Shown here one piece after another: positions 25,567-34,968 of a stretch of DNA of 64,000 nt. The stretch covers positions 5,022,001 to 5,086,000 of the forward strand of contig NZ_LT670844.1 of NCBI RefSeq assembly GCF_900141755.1, given 5' to 3'. The position numbers and the translations under genes were made by a program. A model generated the notes under the pieces. It saw nothing but the letters and a program-made list of their open reading frames with translations. It was not told the DNA's origin and made no database searches. Numbering within the stretch: the first letter of the stretch is position 1; each line of letters begins with the position of its first letter. This DNA comes from Bradyrhizobium lablabi (GTDB taxonomy: Bacteria > Pseudomonadota > Alphaproteobacteria > Rhizobiales > Xanthobacteraceae).

Positions 25567-27477
25567 ATGAACATCCGGAGCAATAGCCGCTATCACGAGG
25601 TCCACGCACGCTCGCTGCGGGATCCCGAGGGCTTTTGGGCCGAGGCGGCGCGCGAGATCGACTGGATCGAGCCGGCAAAGAAGATCTTCGATCCCACCAC
25701 GGGGCCTTACGGCCGCTGGTTCACCGGCGGGGTGGTCAACACCTGCTACAACGCGCTTGACCGCCATGTCGCGGGTGGGCGGGCTGATCAGGTGGCGCTG
25801 ATCCACGATTCGCCGCTCACGGGCCGCGTGACCAAATTTACCTATGCCGAGCTGTTGCATGACGTGAAAACGCTCGCCGCCGTGATGGCCGATTTCGGCG
25901 TGACAAAGGGCGACCGCGTCATCCTCTATATGCCGATGGTGCCGGAAGCCGTCATCGCGATGCTGGCCTGCGCGCGGATCGGCGCGGTGCACTCGGTGGT
26001 ATTCGGTGGTTTTGCCGCGAAGGAGCTGGCGACCCGGATCGAAGATGCAAAGCCAAAACTGATATTCTCGGCGAGTTGCGGGCTCGAGCCCGGCCGTATC
26101 GTGCAATACAAGCCGCTGTTGGATGAGGCCATAAAACTTTCCAGCTTCAAGCCGCAAGCCTGCATCGTCTTGCAGCGGCCGCAGCAATCATGCGAACTCG
26201 TCGCCGGACGCGATCACGACTGGGAAGAGTTGCGCGCTCAGGCCATGGCGGCGAAAAAATCCGCCGATTGCGTGCCGGTACTCGCCACCGATCCGCTCTA
26301 TATCCTCTACACCTCCGGCACCACGGGCATCCCGAAAGGTGTCGTCCGCGACAATGGTGGGCATCTGGTCGCCCTGAAGTGGTCGATGTTCAATCTCTAC
26401 GGCGTCAAGCCCGGCGAGGTCTGGTGGTGCGGCTCCGACATCGGCTGGGTGGTCGGGCATTGCTACATCGTCTACGCACCGCTGTTTCACGGCGCGACCT
26501 CGATCATGTATGAGGGCAAACCGGTCGGCACGCCGGATGCCGGCGCCTTCTGGCGCGTCATCTCCGAACACAACGCGGTTGCCTTCTTCACCGCGCCGAC
26601 CGCGTTCCGCGCCATCAAGAAGGAAGACCCGGACGGAAAGTTCATCCGGCAATACGATTTGTCAAAATTCCGCACGCTGTTTCTGGCCGGCGAGCGCGCC
26701 GATCCACCGACGGTGGAATGGGCGGAGCAGCAATTGAAGGTGCCGGTGATCGACCATTGGTGGCAGACCGAAACCGGCTGGTGCATCGCCGGCAATCCGG
26801 TGGGCCTGGGCATGCTGCCGGTGAAGCACGGCTCGCCGACGGTGCCGATGCCGGGCTATCAGGTCGACGTGGTCGATGAAGCCTCAAAGCCCGTGCCTGC
26901 GGGCACCATGGGCTCGATCGTGATCAAGTTGCCGATGCCGCCGGCCTGTCTGCCGACGCTGTGGCAGCAGGACGATCGCTTTCGGGAAGCCTACCTCACC
27001 GAATTCCCCGGCTATTACAAAACCTCCGACGCCGGCTACAAGGACGAGGACGGCTATGTCTTCGTGATGGGCCGCACCGACGACATCATCAACGTCGCCG
27101 GGCATAGACTCTCCACCGGCGGAATGGAGGAGATTTTGGCATCCCACCCCGACGTCGCCGAATGCGCGGTGCTCGGGATCAAGGATGCGATCAAGGGCGA
27201 GGTGCCCTGCGGCTTCCTGGTGCTCAAGGCCGGCGTGACCAAGAACCATGCCGAGATCGAAAAGGAGATCGTGGCGCTGGTGCGCGAAAAACTCGGCCCC
27301 GTCGCCGCCTTCAAGCTCGCGATCACGGTGGCACGGCTGCCGAAGACGCGCTCGGGAAAGATCTTGCGCGGCACCATCAAGAAGATCGCCGACGGCGAGG
27401 AATGGACGATGCCCGCGACGATCGAGGATCCAAAGGTGCTGGATGAAATCGGCGTTGCGTTGAGGGGACGGGTGTGA
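25567..27477 (+). CDS. prpE: Propionyl-CoA synthetase
   Basis: Protein of 636 residues, usual for PrpE. It activates propionate (or another short acid) to the CoA thioester via an acyl-adenylate, in the cytoplasm. The ACS N-terminal domain is seen in the stretch from YHEVHARSLRDPEGFWAEAA to YGRWFTGGVVNTCYNALDRH. The AMP-binding P-loop is ILYTSGTTGIPKGVV, followed by GWVVGHCYIVYAPL and DHWWQTETGW, and the C-terminal catalytic Lys lies in KTRSGKILRG. Start 25567 is preferred because upstream codons are repeat DNA. It stands alone; PrpE activity feeds methylmalonyl-CoA or methylcitrate routes elsewhere in the genome. Confidence 0.92.
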   Translation: MNIRSNSRYHEVHARSLRDPEGFWAEAAREIDWIEPAKKIFDPTTGPYGRWFTGGVVNTCYNALDRHVAGGRADQVALIHDSPLTGRVTKFTYAELLHDVKTLAAVMADFGVTKGDRVILYMPMVPEAVIAMLACARIGAVHSVVFGGFAAKELATRIEDAKPKLIFSASCGLEPGRIVQYKPLLDEAIKLSSFKPQACIVLQRPQQSCELVAGRDHDWEELRAQAMAAKKSADCVPVLATDPLYILYTSGTTGIPKGVVRDNGGHLVALKWSMFNLYGVKPGEVWWCGSDIGWVVGHCYIVYAPLFHGATSIMYEGKPVGTPDAGAFWRVISEHNAVAFFTAPTAFRAIKKEDPDGKFIRQYDLSKFRTLFLAGERADPPTVEWAEQQLKVPVIDHWWQTETGWCIAGNPVGLGMLPVKHGSPTVPMPGYQVDVVDEASKPVPAGTMGSIVIKLPMPPACLPTLWQQDDRFREAYLTEFPGYYKTSDAGYKDEDGYVFVMGRTDDIINVAGHRLSTGGMEEILASHPDVAECAVLGIKDAIKGEVPCGFLVLKAGVTKNHAEIEKEIVALVREKLGPVAAFKLAITVARLPKTRSGKILRGTIKKIADGEEWTMPATIEDPKVLDEIGVALRGRV

Positions 27478-27487
27478 CCCGAGGCCC

Positions 27488-27655
27488 CGTCATTGCGAGC
27501 AAAGCGAAGCAATCCATCTTACCGCGTAAAGAATGGATTGCTTCGTCGCAAGCGCTCCTCGCAATGACGACGGAGGGTTTATTGCGTCCCCGATCAAGCA
27601 ATTTGCCTTTATTTCGATGGATTGCCGGGTCAAGCCCGGCAATGACGAAAATTGG
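27488..27655. repeat. Two palindromic elements
   Basis: The first (27488-27570) pairs CGTCATTGCGAGCAAAGCGA with gaagcaatccat, and atggattgcttcgtcgcaag with cgctcctcgcaatgacg; a related copy is at 46190-46279. The second (about 27619-27650) has gattgccgggtcaagcccgg followed by caatgacg. Both lie just after prpE and may terminate its transcript. Confidence 0.75.
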
Positions 27656-27668
27656 ACCGAGGTAAGGC

Positions 27669-27935
27669 ATGCGACGCAAATCTGCACGACTTCTCATTCT
27701 GCTGCTTCTCGCACCTCTGCTCGCCGGCTGCCTTGAGCGCGGACAGCCGACCATGGTCAATGCCGGTGGCGACGACGATGACGCGTTCTGCCGCGCCAGC
27801 AATGCGGTCGGCTCGCCGGAATATGTCGCCTGTCGCAAGGATCGCGACGTTCAACGCAACAACGCCAACGCCCGCGCCGACCGCCGCCAGCGCGATCTCG
27901 GCGACTACATGCTGAACCATCCGGACCATCCGTAA
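27669..27935 (+). CDS. Small lipoprotein
   Basis: Eighty-eight residues. A basic start (MRRKSAR), a Leu-rich helix and the lipobox LLAGC (Cys21) predict a lipoprotein. The mature part has DDDDAFCRASNAVGSPEYVA then CRKDRDVQ, with two Cys about 15 residues apart, and a charged helical end. GAGG precedes the start. The family looks familiar from Bradyrhizobium but has no known function. Confidence 0.7.
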   Translation: MRRKSARLLILLLLAPLLAGCLERGQPTMVNAGGDDDDAFCRASNAVGSPEYVACRKDRDVQRNNANARADRRQRDLGDYMLNHPDHP

Positions 27936-27950
27936 CACCAGGGGGCCGCC

Positions 27951-28157
27951 ATGAACGAAGACGTTTTCAATACCAGTCTGCGCAGATTTTTGAAAAAAGT
28001 CGGCATCACCTCGCAGCGCGAGATCGAGATGGCGGTGCGCGACGCGATAAAAGCCGGCCGTCTCAAGGGCAACGAAAAACTCCCGGCCAAAATGGTTTTG
28101 ACCGTCGGCGGCGTCAGCCTGACGTACGAGATCACCGACGAGATCGAATTGGGATAG
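27951..28157 (+). CDS. Small conserved protein, DUF6494-like
   Basis: Sixty-eight residues beginning MNEDVFNTSLRRFLKKVGIT with GGGGG just upstream, 15 bp after the lipoprotein gene and therefore probably co-transcribed. It is soluble, with a helical N-terminal half and a beta-like C-terminus (MVLTVGGVSLTYEITDEIEL). I associate this with DUF6494, function unknown. Codon usage is ordinary. Confidence 0.75.
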   Translation: MNEDVFNTSLRRFLKKVGITSQREIEMAVRDAIKAGRLKGNEKLPAKMVLTVGGVSLTYEITDEIELG

Positions 28158-28180
28158 GAAGGCCCGCCCCATACGAAACT

Positions 28181-28282
28181 GTCATCGTCCGCGAAGGCGG
28201 ACGATCCAGTATTCCAGAGCAGTTGCGATGGAGCCGCGAAGTCGCGGCGTACTGGATACCCCGCATGCGCGGGGTATGACGA
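28181..28282. repeat. Dispersed palindrome with ccagta...tactgg core
   Basis: GTCATCGTCCGCGAAGGCGG, acgatccagtattccagagc, then gcggcgtactggataccccg and catgcgcggggtatgacg. Same family as 14911, 35952, 41876 and 45453. Confidence 0.75.
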
Positions 28283-28348
28283 CCAGTGTTGGAACGGCAG
28301 CGTGCTTTAGCAAGAGGCGCTCCACATTTCACACAAAGGGACCACACC

Positions 28349-28567
28349 ATGGACATCAAGGTCAGGGATTCAAACGGCGCGCTGCTCGCCGAGGGCGACA
28401 GCGTCACGCTGATCAAGGATTTGAAGCTGAAGGGCTCGTCCACCGTGCTCAAGCGCGGCACCGTGATCAGGAACATTCATCTCACCGACAACGAGGACGA
28501 GATCGAAGGCCGCACCGACAAGGTCAAGGGCCTGGTGCTGCGCACGGAGTTCTTGAAGAAAGCGTGA
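28349..28567 (+). CDS. PhnA-domain protein, short form
   Basis: Seventy-two residues from ATG 28349. The sequence VRDSNGALLAEGDSVTLIKD then LKLKGSSTVLKRGTVIRNIH matches the C-terminal PhnA domain, an SH3-like fold. The N-terminal zinc ribbon of full-length PhnA is absent. PhnA proteins are historically named for alkylphosphonate use, but their role is unclear. It stands alone after a repeat element. Confidence 0.8.
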   Translation: MDIKVRDSNGALLAEGDSVTLIKDLKLKGSSTVLKRGTVIRNIHLTDNEDEIEGRTDKVKGLVLRTEFLKKA

Positions 28568-29146
28568 GGGGTGCGACAGCCATTTACACGCGGACGGGGT
28601 TTGTTCGGCAGCATCGGTTTGATGGCGGGTCCATTCATAATCGCTGAGCTCGTAGCGGATGATTCGAGGCTCCAGTTCGGAGCTTGAATCACGTCCACAG
28701 CCGTACCATCAACCGCAGCGGCCGGTCGCGGAGCCGCTCATGTTCCGAAATTACTTCCGCTTTCGAGGCATAGCGGACACGGCCGGACTTCCTGCTGGCT
28801 CGACCCGGTCGCGAATGACCCATCTCGGACATTGGCTCAAAGAACTGACGGACGTCGATTAGCGATGCAATACCGATACGATCCAGCGTATCCACGTGAT
28901 GTCGCGCCGCCCCGGCCAGGGAAGGCGTTTTACCGAGCGATCCCTGCCGGTTCTCCGGTCGATGCGGTCCGCTTGGCAGGAATTTCGGATGATGCGGCGC
29001 TGCCTCGTGGCGAAATGTTGCAACGGTAATAATGGCGGCCAGAAAAAGCCACGGACAACTTCTAAATGCGCGCTTAACACCGAATGAGGCGTCGCGCTGG
29101 CTTAGGCGGCCCTTTCTGGCTCTTGCAGCAGGGTGGAGCTTTCCTC
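28568..29146. other. Gene-poor stretch before the AraC regulator
   Basis: About 580 bp with several short overlapping frames but none with convincing codon use or ribosome site. It contains the motif cgaggcatagcggac (28764-28778), which recurs at 36286-36300 and in diverged form at 41212-41226. It probably consists of old gene or mobile-element debris. Confidence 0.4.
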
Positions 29147-30085
29147 ATGGTAACCGGACCACCTATCGGGCTTTCCCAACTGGAGCCGCAGCCACCCAAA
29201 TGGGGCGGCGAACACATCGTTCCCGACGGCTTTTCGAGGAGCATCCGGCCGTCCGCCGCCGTTGCCGACCTCGTCGAGGCGATCTGGGATTGGGACATTC
29301 CCGACCGCGATGCGGCGACCGCCTTTACGATCAAGGTGCCGCCGAGCACCGCGCCGTATTTCGTCGTTCAATACCGCACGCTGACGCATTGCAGATGGCA
29401 ACTCGGCGGCGACAGCTGTGATCACAAAAACTACGGCCATGTGCTGACCCAGACCCAGAGCGGGACCTTTGCGATCAGTCCGCGCGGCCCACTCGGTGTC
29501 ATCACCGTCCGGCTCAAGCCCGAGGGCGCCGCCCGGTTGGCGCGGGCGTCCATGCACGAGCTCATGAACGTCAAGATCGGACTGCGCAACATCTTTAGGG
29601 ATCACGATATCGCCCTGCTGGAGGAAAGGGTAATGGAGTCCGGCAGCAGCAGCGAACGGATCGCCTGCGTCGAACGTTTTCTCTTTCAGAATCTGCGTCA
29701 GGATCGCGAAGATCCGGTTTTTTCCCGCGCTTCCTCGTGGCTGCGTCGCAATCCGGGCCTGCGCGTACGAAAACTCGCCTCGCTATTGGATGTCAGCGAG
29801 CGGCAGCTGTCGCGCGGCTTCCGCGCGACATACGGGACCAGCCCTAAACAATATGCGCGACTAGCGCGGATCGAAAAGGTTGTCGCCGCGCGGAAAAGCG
29901 GTCTGGGTTGGGCAGATGTCGCATATGCCTGCGGCTTTGTTGATCAGGCGCACCTGATCCATGATTTCGCGACGATCGTGGGCGGAACTCCGGCGGAGTT
30001 CTTCGGTACGACACTGCGGTGGGGATTACGCGGCACGGAAGCGGCGCCGGGCATGGCCGATTCTTACAATCCATTTATCGTCTAG
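29147..30085 (+). CDS. AraC-family transcriptional regulator
   Basis: Protein of 312 residues; ATG 29147 follows GGAG by 9 nt. The N-terminal half (about 25-190) is an effector or cupin-like domain (SIRPSAAVADLVEAIWDWDI). The C-terminal AraC DNA-binding domain has a first helix-turn-helix at VRKLASLLDVSERQLSRGFR and a second around WADVAYACGFVDQAHLIHDF. It resembles the family that begins with DUF6597. No divergent target gene is evident; the next gene on the same strand is an OmpR-type regulator. Target and effector unknown. Confidence 0.85.
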   Translation: MVTGPPIGLSQLEPQPPKWGGEHIVPDGFSRSIRPSAAVADLVEAIWDWDIPDRDAATAFTIKVPPSTAPYFVVQYRTLTHCRWQLGGDSCDHKNYGHVLTQTQSGTFAISPRGPLGVITVRLKPEGAARLARASMHELMNVKIGLRNIFRDHDIALLEERVMESGSSSERIACVERFLFQNLRQDREDPVFSRASSWLRRNPGLRVRKLASLLDVSERQLSRGFRATYGTSPKQYARLARIEKVVAARKSGLGWADVAYACGFVDQAHLIHDFATIVGGTPAEFFGTTLRWGLRGTEAAPGMADSYNPFIV

Positions 30086-30227
30086 ATTGCTAACAGAATC
30101 TTATTGGCGTCGACCGCAGCGCGGCGGGACGCCAGCCGGCCCTGTGTTGGCGGAGCTCCGCTGATCCACCGCTCCGTTACGCGACTGGCCGAAGATCTAC
30201 CGAATTTATCTGTTGGAAGGTACCGCC

Positions 30228-31079
30228 GTGGCGAACGCCGAGATTTCACGTGTGTCAATTCATGCTTCTGTGCGGTCCGCAGCAGCCATGCGGACGCCTG
30301 ATCACGTACTGACCGAGGTCGAGTCCAGCCGCATTGTGGCCACCGACTGCAGCTCGAGCCATATCCTTGTCGTGGATGACGATCCGGCGGTCCGGCATCT
30401 GATCTCGGATTATTTCGGGCAGTACGGAATACAGACCGTCTCGGCGACGAGCCGCTCGGGGGTGGCCCGTCAATTGGCTGGCGGGGACACAAGCGCGATC
30501 ATTCTCGACCTGCACCTCGGCGAGGACAATGGGCTCGATCTGCTGCGGGAAATTCGTTCCAGTTCGGACGTCCCGGTCATTCTTCTGACAGGTCGCTCCC
30601 GCGATGAAGTTGACTGTGTGGTCGGACTCGAACTCGGTGCCGACGACTACCTCACCAAGCCGTTCGGTATCCGCGAATTGTATGCCCGGTTTCGCGCCGT
30701 GCGACGGCGCCGTGTGAACGGAGGGTTATTGCGCACCCGCGACGTGGAGCGGGGCGGATACAAGTTCGGCGGATGGCGGCTTGATCGTCGCAGCCGGCGC
30801 CTGATCGATCCGCAGGAACGGCCGGTTGCCTTAAGCAAAGGCGAGTACGCCCTGCTGCTGGCCTTCCTCGATGCGCCGGAGCGGCCGCTTTCGCGCGAGT
30901 ATCTATTACAGGCGACCCGGCTCCACGAAGACATCTTCGATCGCAGCATCGATGTTCAGGTGCTGCGGCTGCGGCGCAAACTGGAGGCAGAGCCGAAGGC
31001 GCCACGTGTCATCAAGACCGAACGCGGCGTCGGCTATGTCTTTGCAATTCCCGTCGAACAAAGCCGTTGGCCGGATTAG
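30228..31079 (+). CDS. OmpR/PhoB-family response regulator
   Basis: Protein of 283 residues with a GTG start (GGAAGG 7 nt upstream); TTG 30213 and ATG 30288 are alternatives. The receiver domain begins at SHILVVDDDPAVRHLISDYF, with acceptor Asp in IILDLHLGEDNG, Thr in LLTGRS and Lys in LTKPFGIREL. The winged-helix domain covers about 185-275 (LSKGEYALLLAFLDAPERPL, KTERGVGYVF). The extra N-terminal 45 residues are unusual. No histidine kinase is adjacent, so it is an orphan here. Confidence 0.9.
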   Translation: MANAEISRVSIHASVRSAAAMRTPDHVLTEVESSRIVATDCSSSHILVVDDDPAVRHLISDYFGQYGIQTVSATSRSGVARQLAGGDTSAIILDLHLGEDNGLDLLREIRSSSDVPVILLTGRSRDEVDCVVGLELGADDYLTKPFGIRELYARFRAVRRRRVNGGLLRTRDVERGGYKFGGWRLDRRSRRLIDPQERPVALSKGEYALLLAFLDAPERPLSREYLLQATRLHEDIFDRSIDVQVLRLRRKLEAEPKAPRVIKTERGVGYVFAIPVEQSRWPD

Positions 31080-31173
31080 CGCAGCTGCGGTGTTGCCTCC
31101 GTGTTGCAGAGATTGCTTGGGACTACGATTTCGCAAGATCGATCGAAGTACGTGCCCAAACGAGGACGTCAGC

Positions 31174-31260
31174 ATGATTGGCAAGTTCAAGGGGGACCCG
31201 TCATGGCTCCAGTCCATGGTTCTAGCCGTTGCCCCGGTAGCTGACGGTCTGGTTGGGTAG
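31174..31260 (+). CDS. Possible 28-residue peptide upstream of the GMC oxidoreductase
   Basis: ATG 31174 is preceded by CGAGGA about 8 nt away and reads MIGKFKGDPSWLQSMVLAVA then PVADGLVG before a stop. It lies 78 bp before the GMC oxidoreductase. Nothing but position and the ribosome site supports it; it may be a leader or an accident. Confidence 0.2.
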   Translation: MIGKFKGDPSWLQSMVLAVAPVADGLVG

Positions 31261-31338
31261 TCTCCGTCTTGCAGCTGACTCAGTGAAGTGCAGGAGCAAT
31301 AAGCGCCTGGCCAAGAGCAAGCAAACTTGGGGTGTTAA

Positions 31339-32898
31339 ATGAAAAGCGGATATGACTATGTCGTTGTAGGTGGCGGTTCCGCCGGATGTGTTATAGCGGC
31401 AAGGCTAAGTGAAGACCCTGCCGTCCAAGTCGCGCTAATCGAAGCCGGTCCGATGGATGATGCACCCGAAGTTCACACACCGGTTGCCTTCCCTCAATTG
31501 TTCAAATCGGAGCACGACTGGGACTATTCATCCGAGCCGGAGCCGGCGCTCTTCGGTCGACGTATCTACCTGCCGCGCGGCAAGGTTCTTGGTGGCACTT
31601 CGTCGATGAATGCTATGATATATATTCGTGGCAATCGAGCGGATTACGACGAATGGGCGGCCGAGGGGGCGACGGGGTGGTCCTACGATGAACTGCTGCC
31701 TTACTTCATCAAGTCTGAAGCCAATGAACGAGGTGCCAGTAAGTTTCATGGCGCTGATGGGCCTCTTTTCGTCCAAAATGGGCGGTCGCAGCACCCGTTG
31801 ATTGATCGCATCATCGAAGCGTTTGTCGAGGCAGGCTATCCGCGTAACGACGACTTCAATGGAGCAAGCCAGCTCGGTGCGGGCCGCTTTCAATTCACCC
31901 AGAACTGTGGACTGCGCTGCAGTACGGCTACGGGCTTCTTACGCCCTGCGCGGGGGCGGGCGAACCTCGACATCCTAACGCAGGCCACTGTGACTCGAGT
32001 GGTGCTGGAAGGTTCGCGTGCAGTGGGAATCGAGATTCAACGCCATGGCGAGAGGAGCATTATCCGGGCCGAACGAGAAGTCATACTCTCGGCCGGCGCT
32101 TACAACTCGCCACAGATCTTGATGCTTTCGGGCATTGGCAAACCCACCGATCTGAAGGCGGTCGGCATCGATCCGCTTATTGATCTTCCTGTCGGCGATA
32201 ACCTGCAGGACCATCCCGGCCTCGTGCTGTCCTACTTCACTGACACTCCGACGCTTTTACGCGCGGGCACGGACGAAGACCTGCGGCTGCTCAAGGAGTG
32301 GGGACGAGGGCCCTTGACTTCCAGCATCAGTGAGGGCGGGGGATTCTTCCGGACGGACTCTTCGATGGAGTTGCCTGACGTCATGTTCAACGCCGGGCCC
32401 GTCATGTTCTATGAGGAGGGCCTGTCCCAACCCTTCGATGACGCCTATGTCTTCGGGCCCGTCGTCCTGAAACCGACCAGCCGCGGAACCGTCAAGCTCC
32501 GTAGTGCGCGGCCTGATGTCAAGCCACGGATTTTCAGCAACTACCTGGCGACCGAAGAAGATCGGCGGAGCATGATCCGCGGCGTCCAACTCACGATGGA
32601 CGTTGCGCAAAGGCCCGCTCTTGCCGCGGTGCGCCGGGGGCCTCATCTCGTGCCGGCATCCAGCAGTGACGCGGATGTTTGGTCCTTCGTCGAACGCCAT
32701 ACACAGACCTTCTACCACCCGTCGAGCACGTGCGGGATCGGTCGGGTGGTCGACCCGCAGCTCCGTGTCTTCGGCATCGAGGGCCTCCGGGTGGCCGACG
32801 CATCCGTCATGCCGAGCGTCACCCGCGGAAATACCAACGCTCCCGTCATCGCCATAGCCGAGCGGGCAGCGGATTTGGTTCGGCAGCGACATCCTTAA
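31339..32898 (+). CDS. GMC-family FAD oxidoreductase (choline/alcohol dehydrogenase-like)
   Basis: Protein of 519 residues. The FAD-binding motif [20 protein letters not shown] opens the protein. The two GMC signatures are present ([20 protein letters not shown] and [17 protein letters not shown]), and the catalytic His lies in [11 protein letters not shown] near the C-terminus, with [20 protein letters not shown] following. The family oxidises alcohols (choline, glucose, polyethylene glycol, aliphatic alcohols) to aldehydes. No betaine-aldehyde dehydrogenase is adjacent, so betA is not claimed. The start [10 protein letters not shown] is canonical. Confidence 0.92.
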   Translation: MKSGYDYVVVGGGSAGCVIAARLSEDPAVQVALIEAGPMDDAPEVHTPVAFPQLFKSEHDWDYSSEPEPALFGRRIYLPRGKVLGGTSSMNAMIYIRGNRADYDEWAAEGATGWSYDELLPYFIKSEANERGASKFHGADGPLFVQNGRSQHPLIDRIIEAFVEAGYPRNDDFNGASQLGAGRFQFTQNCGLRCSTATGFLRPARGRANLDILTQATVTRVVLEGSRAVGIEIQRHGERSIIRAEREVILSAGAYNSPQILMLSGIGKPTDLKAVGIDPLIDLPVGDNLQDHPGLVLSYFTDTPTLLRAGTDEDLRLLKEWGRGPLTSSISEGGGFFRTDSSMELPDVMFNAGPVMFYEEGLSQPFDDAYVFGPVVLKPTSRGTVKLRSARPDVKPRIFSNYLATEEDRRSMIRGVQLTMDVAQRPALAAVRRGPHLVPASSSDADVWSFVERHTQTFYHPSSTCGIGRVVDPQLRVFGIEGLRVADASVMPSVTRGNTNAPVIAIAERAADLVRQRHP

Positions 32899-32964
32899 GT
32901 CCTGTCCGCCGACCAAGATTTGGGAGGAACAAATTCACTCACAACGCTCGATAGAAGCGCTCAG

Positions 32965-33400
32965 TCGATGTTGCGGGACTTGGACTGAACCTGGTTGTCC
33001 TGAAAGCCAGCTCGAAATCCGATTTCGATTCGGCCTTCACGACGCTGGTCCAACAACGAGCCGGAGCCCTGGTCGTTAGCGCCGATCCGTTTTTCATCAG
33101 TCAACGTGATCAACTGATTGCACTGGCGGCGCGCCATGGCGTGCCCGCGATCTACTATGCGCGCGAGTTTACGGCGGCCGGCTTGATGAGCTACGGGTCC
33201 AGCTTTGCCGTTGCGCATCGCCAGGCGGGCGTTTATGCGGGGCGGGTTCTCAAGGGCGAGAAGCCGGGCGATCTTCCGGTCATGCTGTCCGCCAAGTTCG
33301 AGTTCGTGATCAACCTCAAGACCGCAAAGGCGCTTGGGTTGAGGTGCCAGCAAGGCTACTTGCGCTCGCCGACGAGGTGATTTGAATAGGAATGTCATTT
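32965..33400 (+). pseudogene. C-terminal remnant of an ABC substrate-binding protein (TrpX/PF04392 type)
   Basis: Without a start codon, the plus strand reads [20 protein letters not shown], then [20 protein letters not shown] and so on to [16 protein letters not shown], the clear C-terminal third of a TrpX-type periplasmic binding protein. After LGL the frame shifts; the next frame would give [12 protein letters not shown], the normal family ending. The N-terminal two thirds are missing. This is dead debris in the accessory zone, and a second, more decayed piece of the same family lies at 41020-41131. Confidence 0.75.
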
Positions 33401-33479
33401 TGTGCAGTGCATGAGTCTCTTCATGGCGACGATAGGCGCGGCGGTCAGCGAGCGCTCGATAACCCCCACTAAAGCCATA

Positions 33480-33755
33480 CTAGCACGGTCGGTAGGGATA
33501 GTATCCGCAGCGATAAGCTCCGTAAGCTCCGGCGGCACCAGCACCGACTGCAGCAGCTCCGACGCCGACCGCCACTCCACGGCGTACGGCTGCACCACGG
33601 TAGACGCCACCACGATAGACGCCGCCGTGATAAACGCCAGCGCGACCAACTCCAACGCCCCTTCGATATGCGAAGGCGTCAGTAGAAATAGTCGCAATGC
33701 AGGCGATGCCGATGATAACGGATGCAGCAAGCGAAACGATGGTTCGACGTGACAT
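33480..33755 (-). CDS. Small secreted Gly/Tyr/Arg-rich protein
   Basis: Ninety-one residues. AAAGGA precedes ATG 33755 by 6 nt. A signal peptide (about 1-28, ending DAFA) leads to repeats of the type GGVYRGGVYRG, a Gly/Ala-rich stretch (VGVGAAAVGAGAAGAYGAY) and the end RCGYYPYRPC. Low complexity and two Cys suggest an envelope or surface protein. No function known. Confidence 0.65.
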   Translation of the reverse strand: MSRRTIVSLAASVIIGIACIATISTDAFAYRRGVGVGRAGVYHGGVYRGGVYRGAAVRRGVAVGVGAAAVGAGAAGAYGAYRCGYYPYRPC

Positions 33756-34069
33756 GATTAATCCTTTCTCGGGCTGATCAGTTCGTACTCGAAGTTTAGA
33801 ACCCTTCCCGACTGCTCATGCTGCGTCTATGCAATTTCGGCCGACGACTCGGGTTATTTTGCCGTGCAGGAGTCTGGTAAACCCTCTATGAAAATTGTGA
33901 CCCATCAAACCACACTCCATCTCTCCTTCAAGATAAAGTGTTGCGTCGACCGGTTGAGACCACCCCTCAAGAACAGACATGGCGGGATCGACGCGTGACG
34001 TCTCGAACCGGGTCAGCGTGGCGAGATCCGCTTCCGAGCGCGGCTCCTTCGTGCCCGCGTCGGTGATCA

Positions 34070-34420
34070 TTGTCGTCAGCAAAGGCTTGGCGGGACGCCA
34101 GTCATCTTTACGAAGTGGAGCGTCGCGTTCAGCATGCCGCGCGCCCCGGCTTTCGCATTATGGAGTTGCAGCTCTCGCCGACGCAGAAGGTGCCGTGGCA
34201 CAGTCACACCAATATCACCGATACTTTTTACGTTTTGGAAGGCCGCATGAGGCTGTTCCTGCAGGAACCGAAAGAGGAAGTGAATCTGAATCCCGGCGAA
34301 ATCCATGTAGTTAGGGCAGCGCGACCTCATCTAGTGACCAACGGTGGCACCAAGTCGCTCACGTTTTTGGTTCTACAAGGTATCGGTGAATACGATTATG
34401 TTCCTCTCACATCGAGTTAG
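34070..34420 (+). CDS. Cupin-domain protein, start uncertain
   Basis: Up to 116 residues. The conserved cupin motifs are visible: motif 1 as PWHSHTNITDTFYVLEGRMR, with metal ligands His, His and Glu, and motif 2 as LNPGEIHVVRAARPHLVTN. There is no ATG at the head; the first usable start is TTG 34070 or GTG 34124, so the N-terminus may be cut. Small cupins bind a metal and act as isomerases, oxygenases or sensors. A strong hairpin terminator lies about 90 bp downstream. Confidence 0.65.
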   Translation: MSSAKAWRDASHLYEVERRVQHAARPGFRIMELQLSPTQKVPWHSHTNITDTFYVLEGRMRLFLQEPKEEVNLNPGEIHVVRAARPHLVTNGGTKSLTFLVLQGIGEYDYVPLTSS

Positions 34421-34512
34421 CTTCTCGCCGCCGCACTTACGCCCGAACCGGAATAGCATCCGAGGATTGGAGGCAATCATGTTCTTTTACTGCACAGCGA
34501 GCCATGAGGTCA

Positions 34513-34534
34513 CGCGGCGATCGCCGCGTTTTTT
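34513..34534 (+). terminator. Rho-independent terminator after the cupin gene
   Basis: CGCGGC at 34513-34518 pairs with GCCGCG at 34523-34528 around GATC, and six T follow at 34529-34534. It is the cleanest intrinsic terminator in the window. It lies inside a possible 26-residue frame (34479-34559) that has its own GGAGG ribosome site, which leaves open a leader-peptide arrangement. Confidence 0.7.
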
Positions 34535-34578
34535 GATGCGTCAAGAAACGTGGAGTTGAGATTGTAGCGCTGACGATT

Positions 34579-34794
34579 GCCCGGCTGGGATCACCGGCAT
34601 CACTGTCCATACGGTGCAGCCTGGGCCGACTGAAACCGACATGAACCCGGACGAGAATTATCCGCGCCGTGCTGCGACCGTTGCTCGCGCCGGGGCGGAT
34701 CGAAATTGCCAGCCTGATCGCCTACGTGGCGAGCACAGGGGCGAGTTTCGTCACTGACGCAGCGTTCACCATCGATGGCGGCTATCTGGGCTGA
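34579..34794 (+). pseudogene. C-terminal remnant of an SDR oxidoreductase
   Basis: The plus strand first reads GITGITVHTVQPGPTETDMN, the proline-glycine loop that follows the active site in SDRs. After a deletion and frame change it reads ASLIAYVASTGASFVTDAAF then TIDGGYLG and a stop, the normal SDR ending. The nucleotide-binding and catalytic parts are absent. The stop touches an ATG that begins the open frame of the next gene. Confidence 0.7.
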
Positions 34795-34968
34795 ATGACG
34801 GCCGCGCGTTCAAAACGCTCGATGACCTCATTACTCAGTGCAACCCCATCGGGCGAAGCGGCGCAACTCGTTAGTGTCTTGGATCGTATCGCCAGCGCTG
34901 GTATAATGATGCACGCTGAAGCGCATGGAAAGCCGAATAGTGTTCGGCAAGATCGTCGTTGGTTTCTG

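Noticed and set aside
24107..25678. Minus-strand frame of 523 codons
   Set aside because: Repetitive only because it mirrors the TPR repeats on the other strand; no start signal.
33816..34082. Minus-strand frame of 88 codons upstream of the cupin gene, with high GC at third positions in its first half
   Set aside because: No ribosome site, an N-terminus opposite the cupin gene, and a second half that reads like random sequence. It may be a gene fragment, but nothing identifies it.
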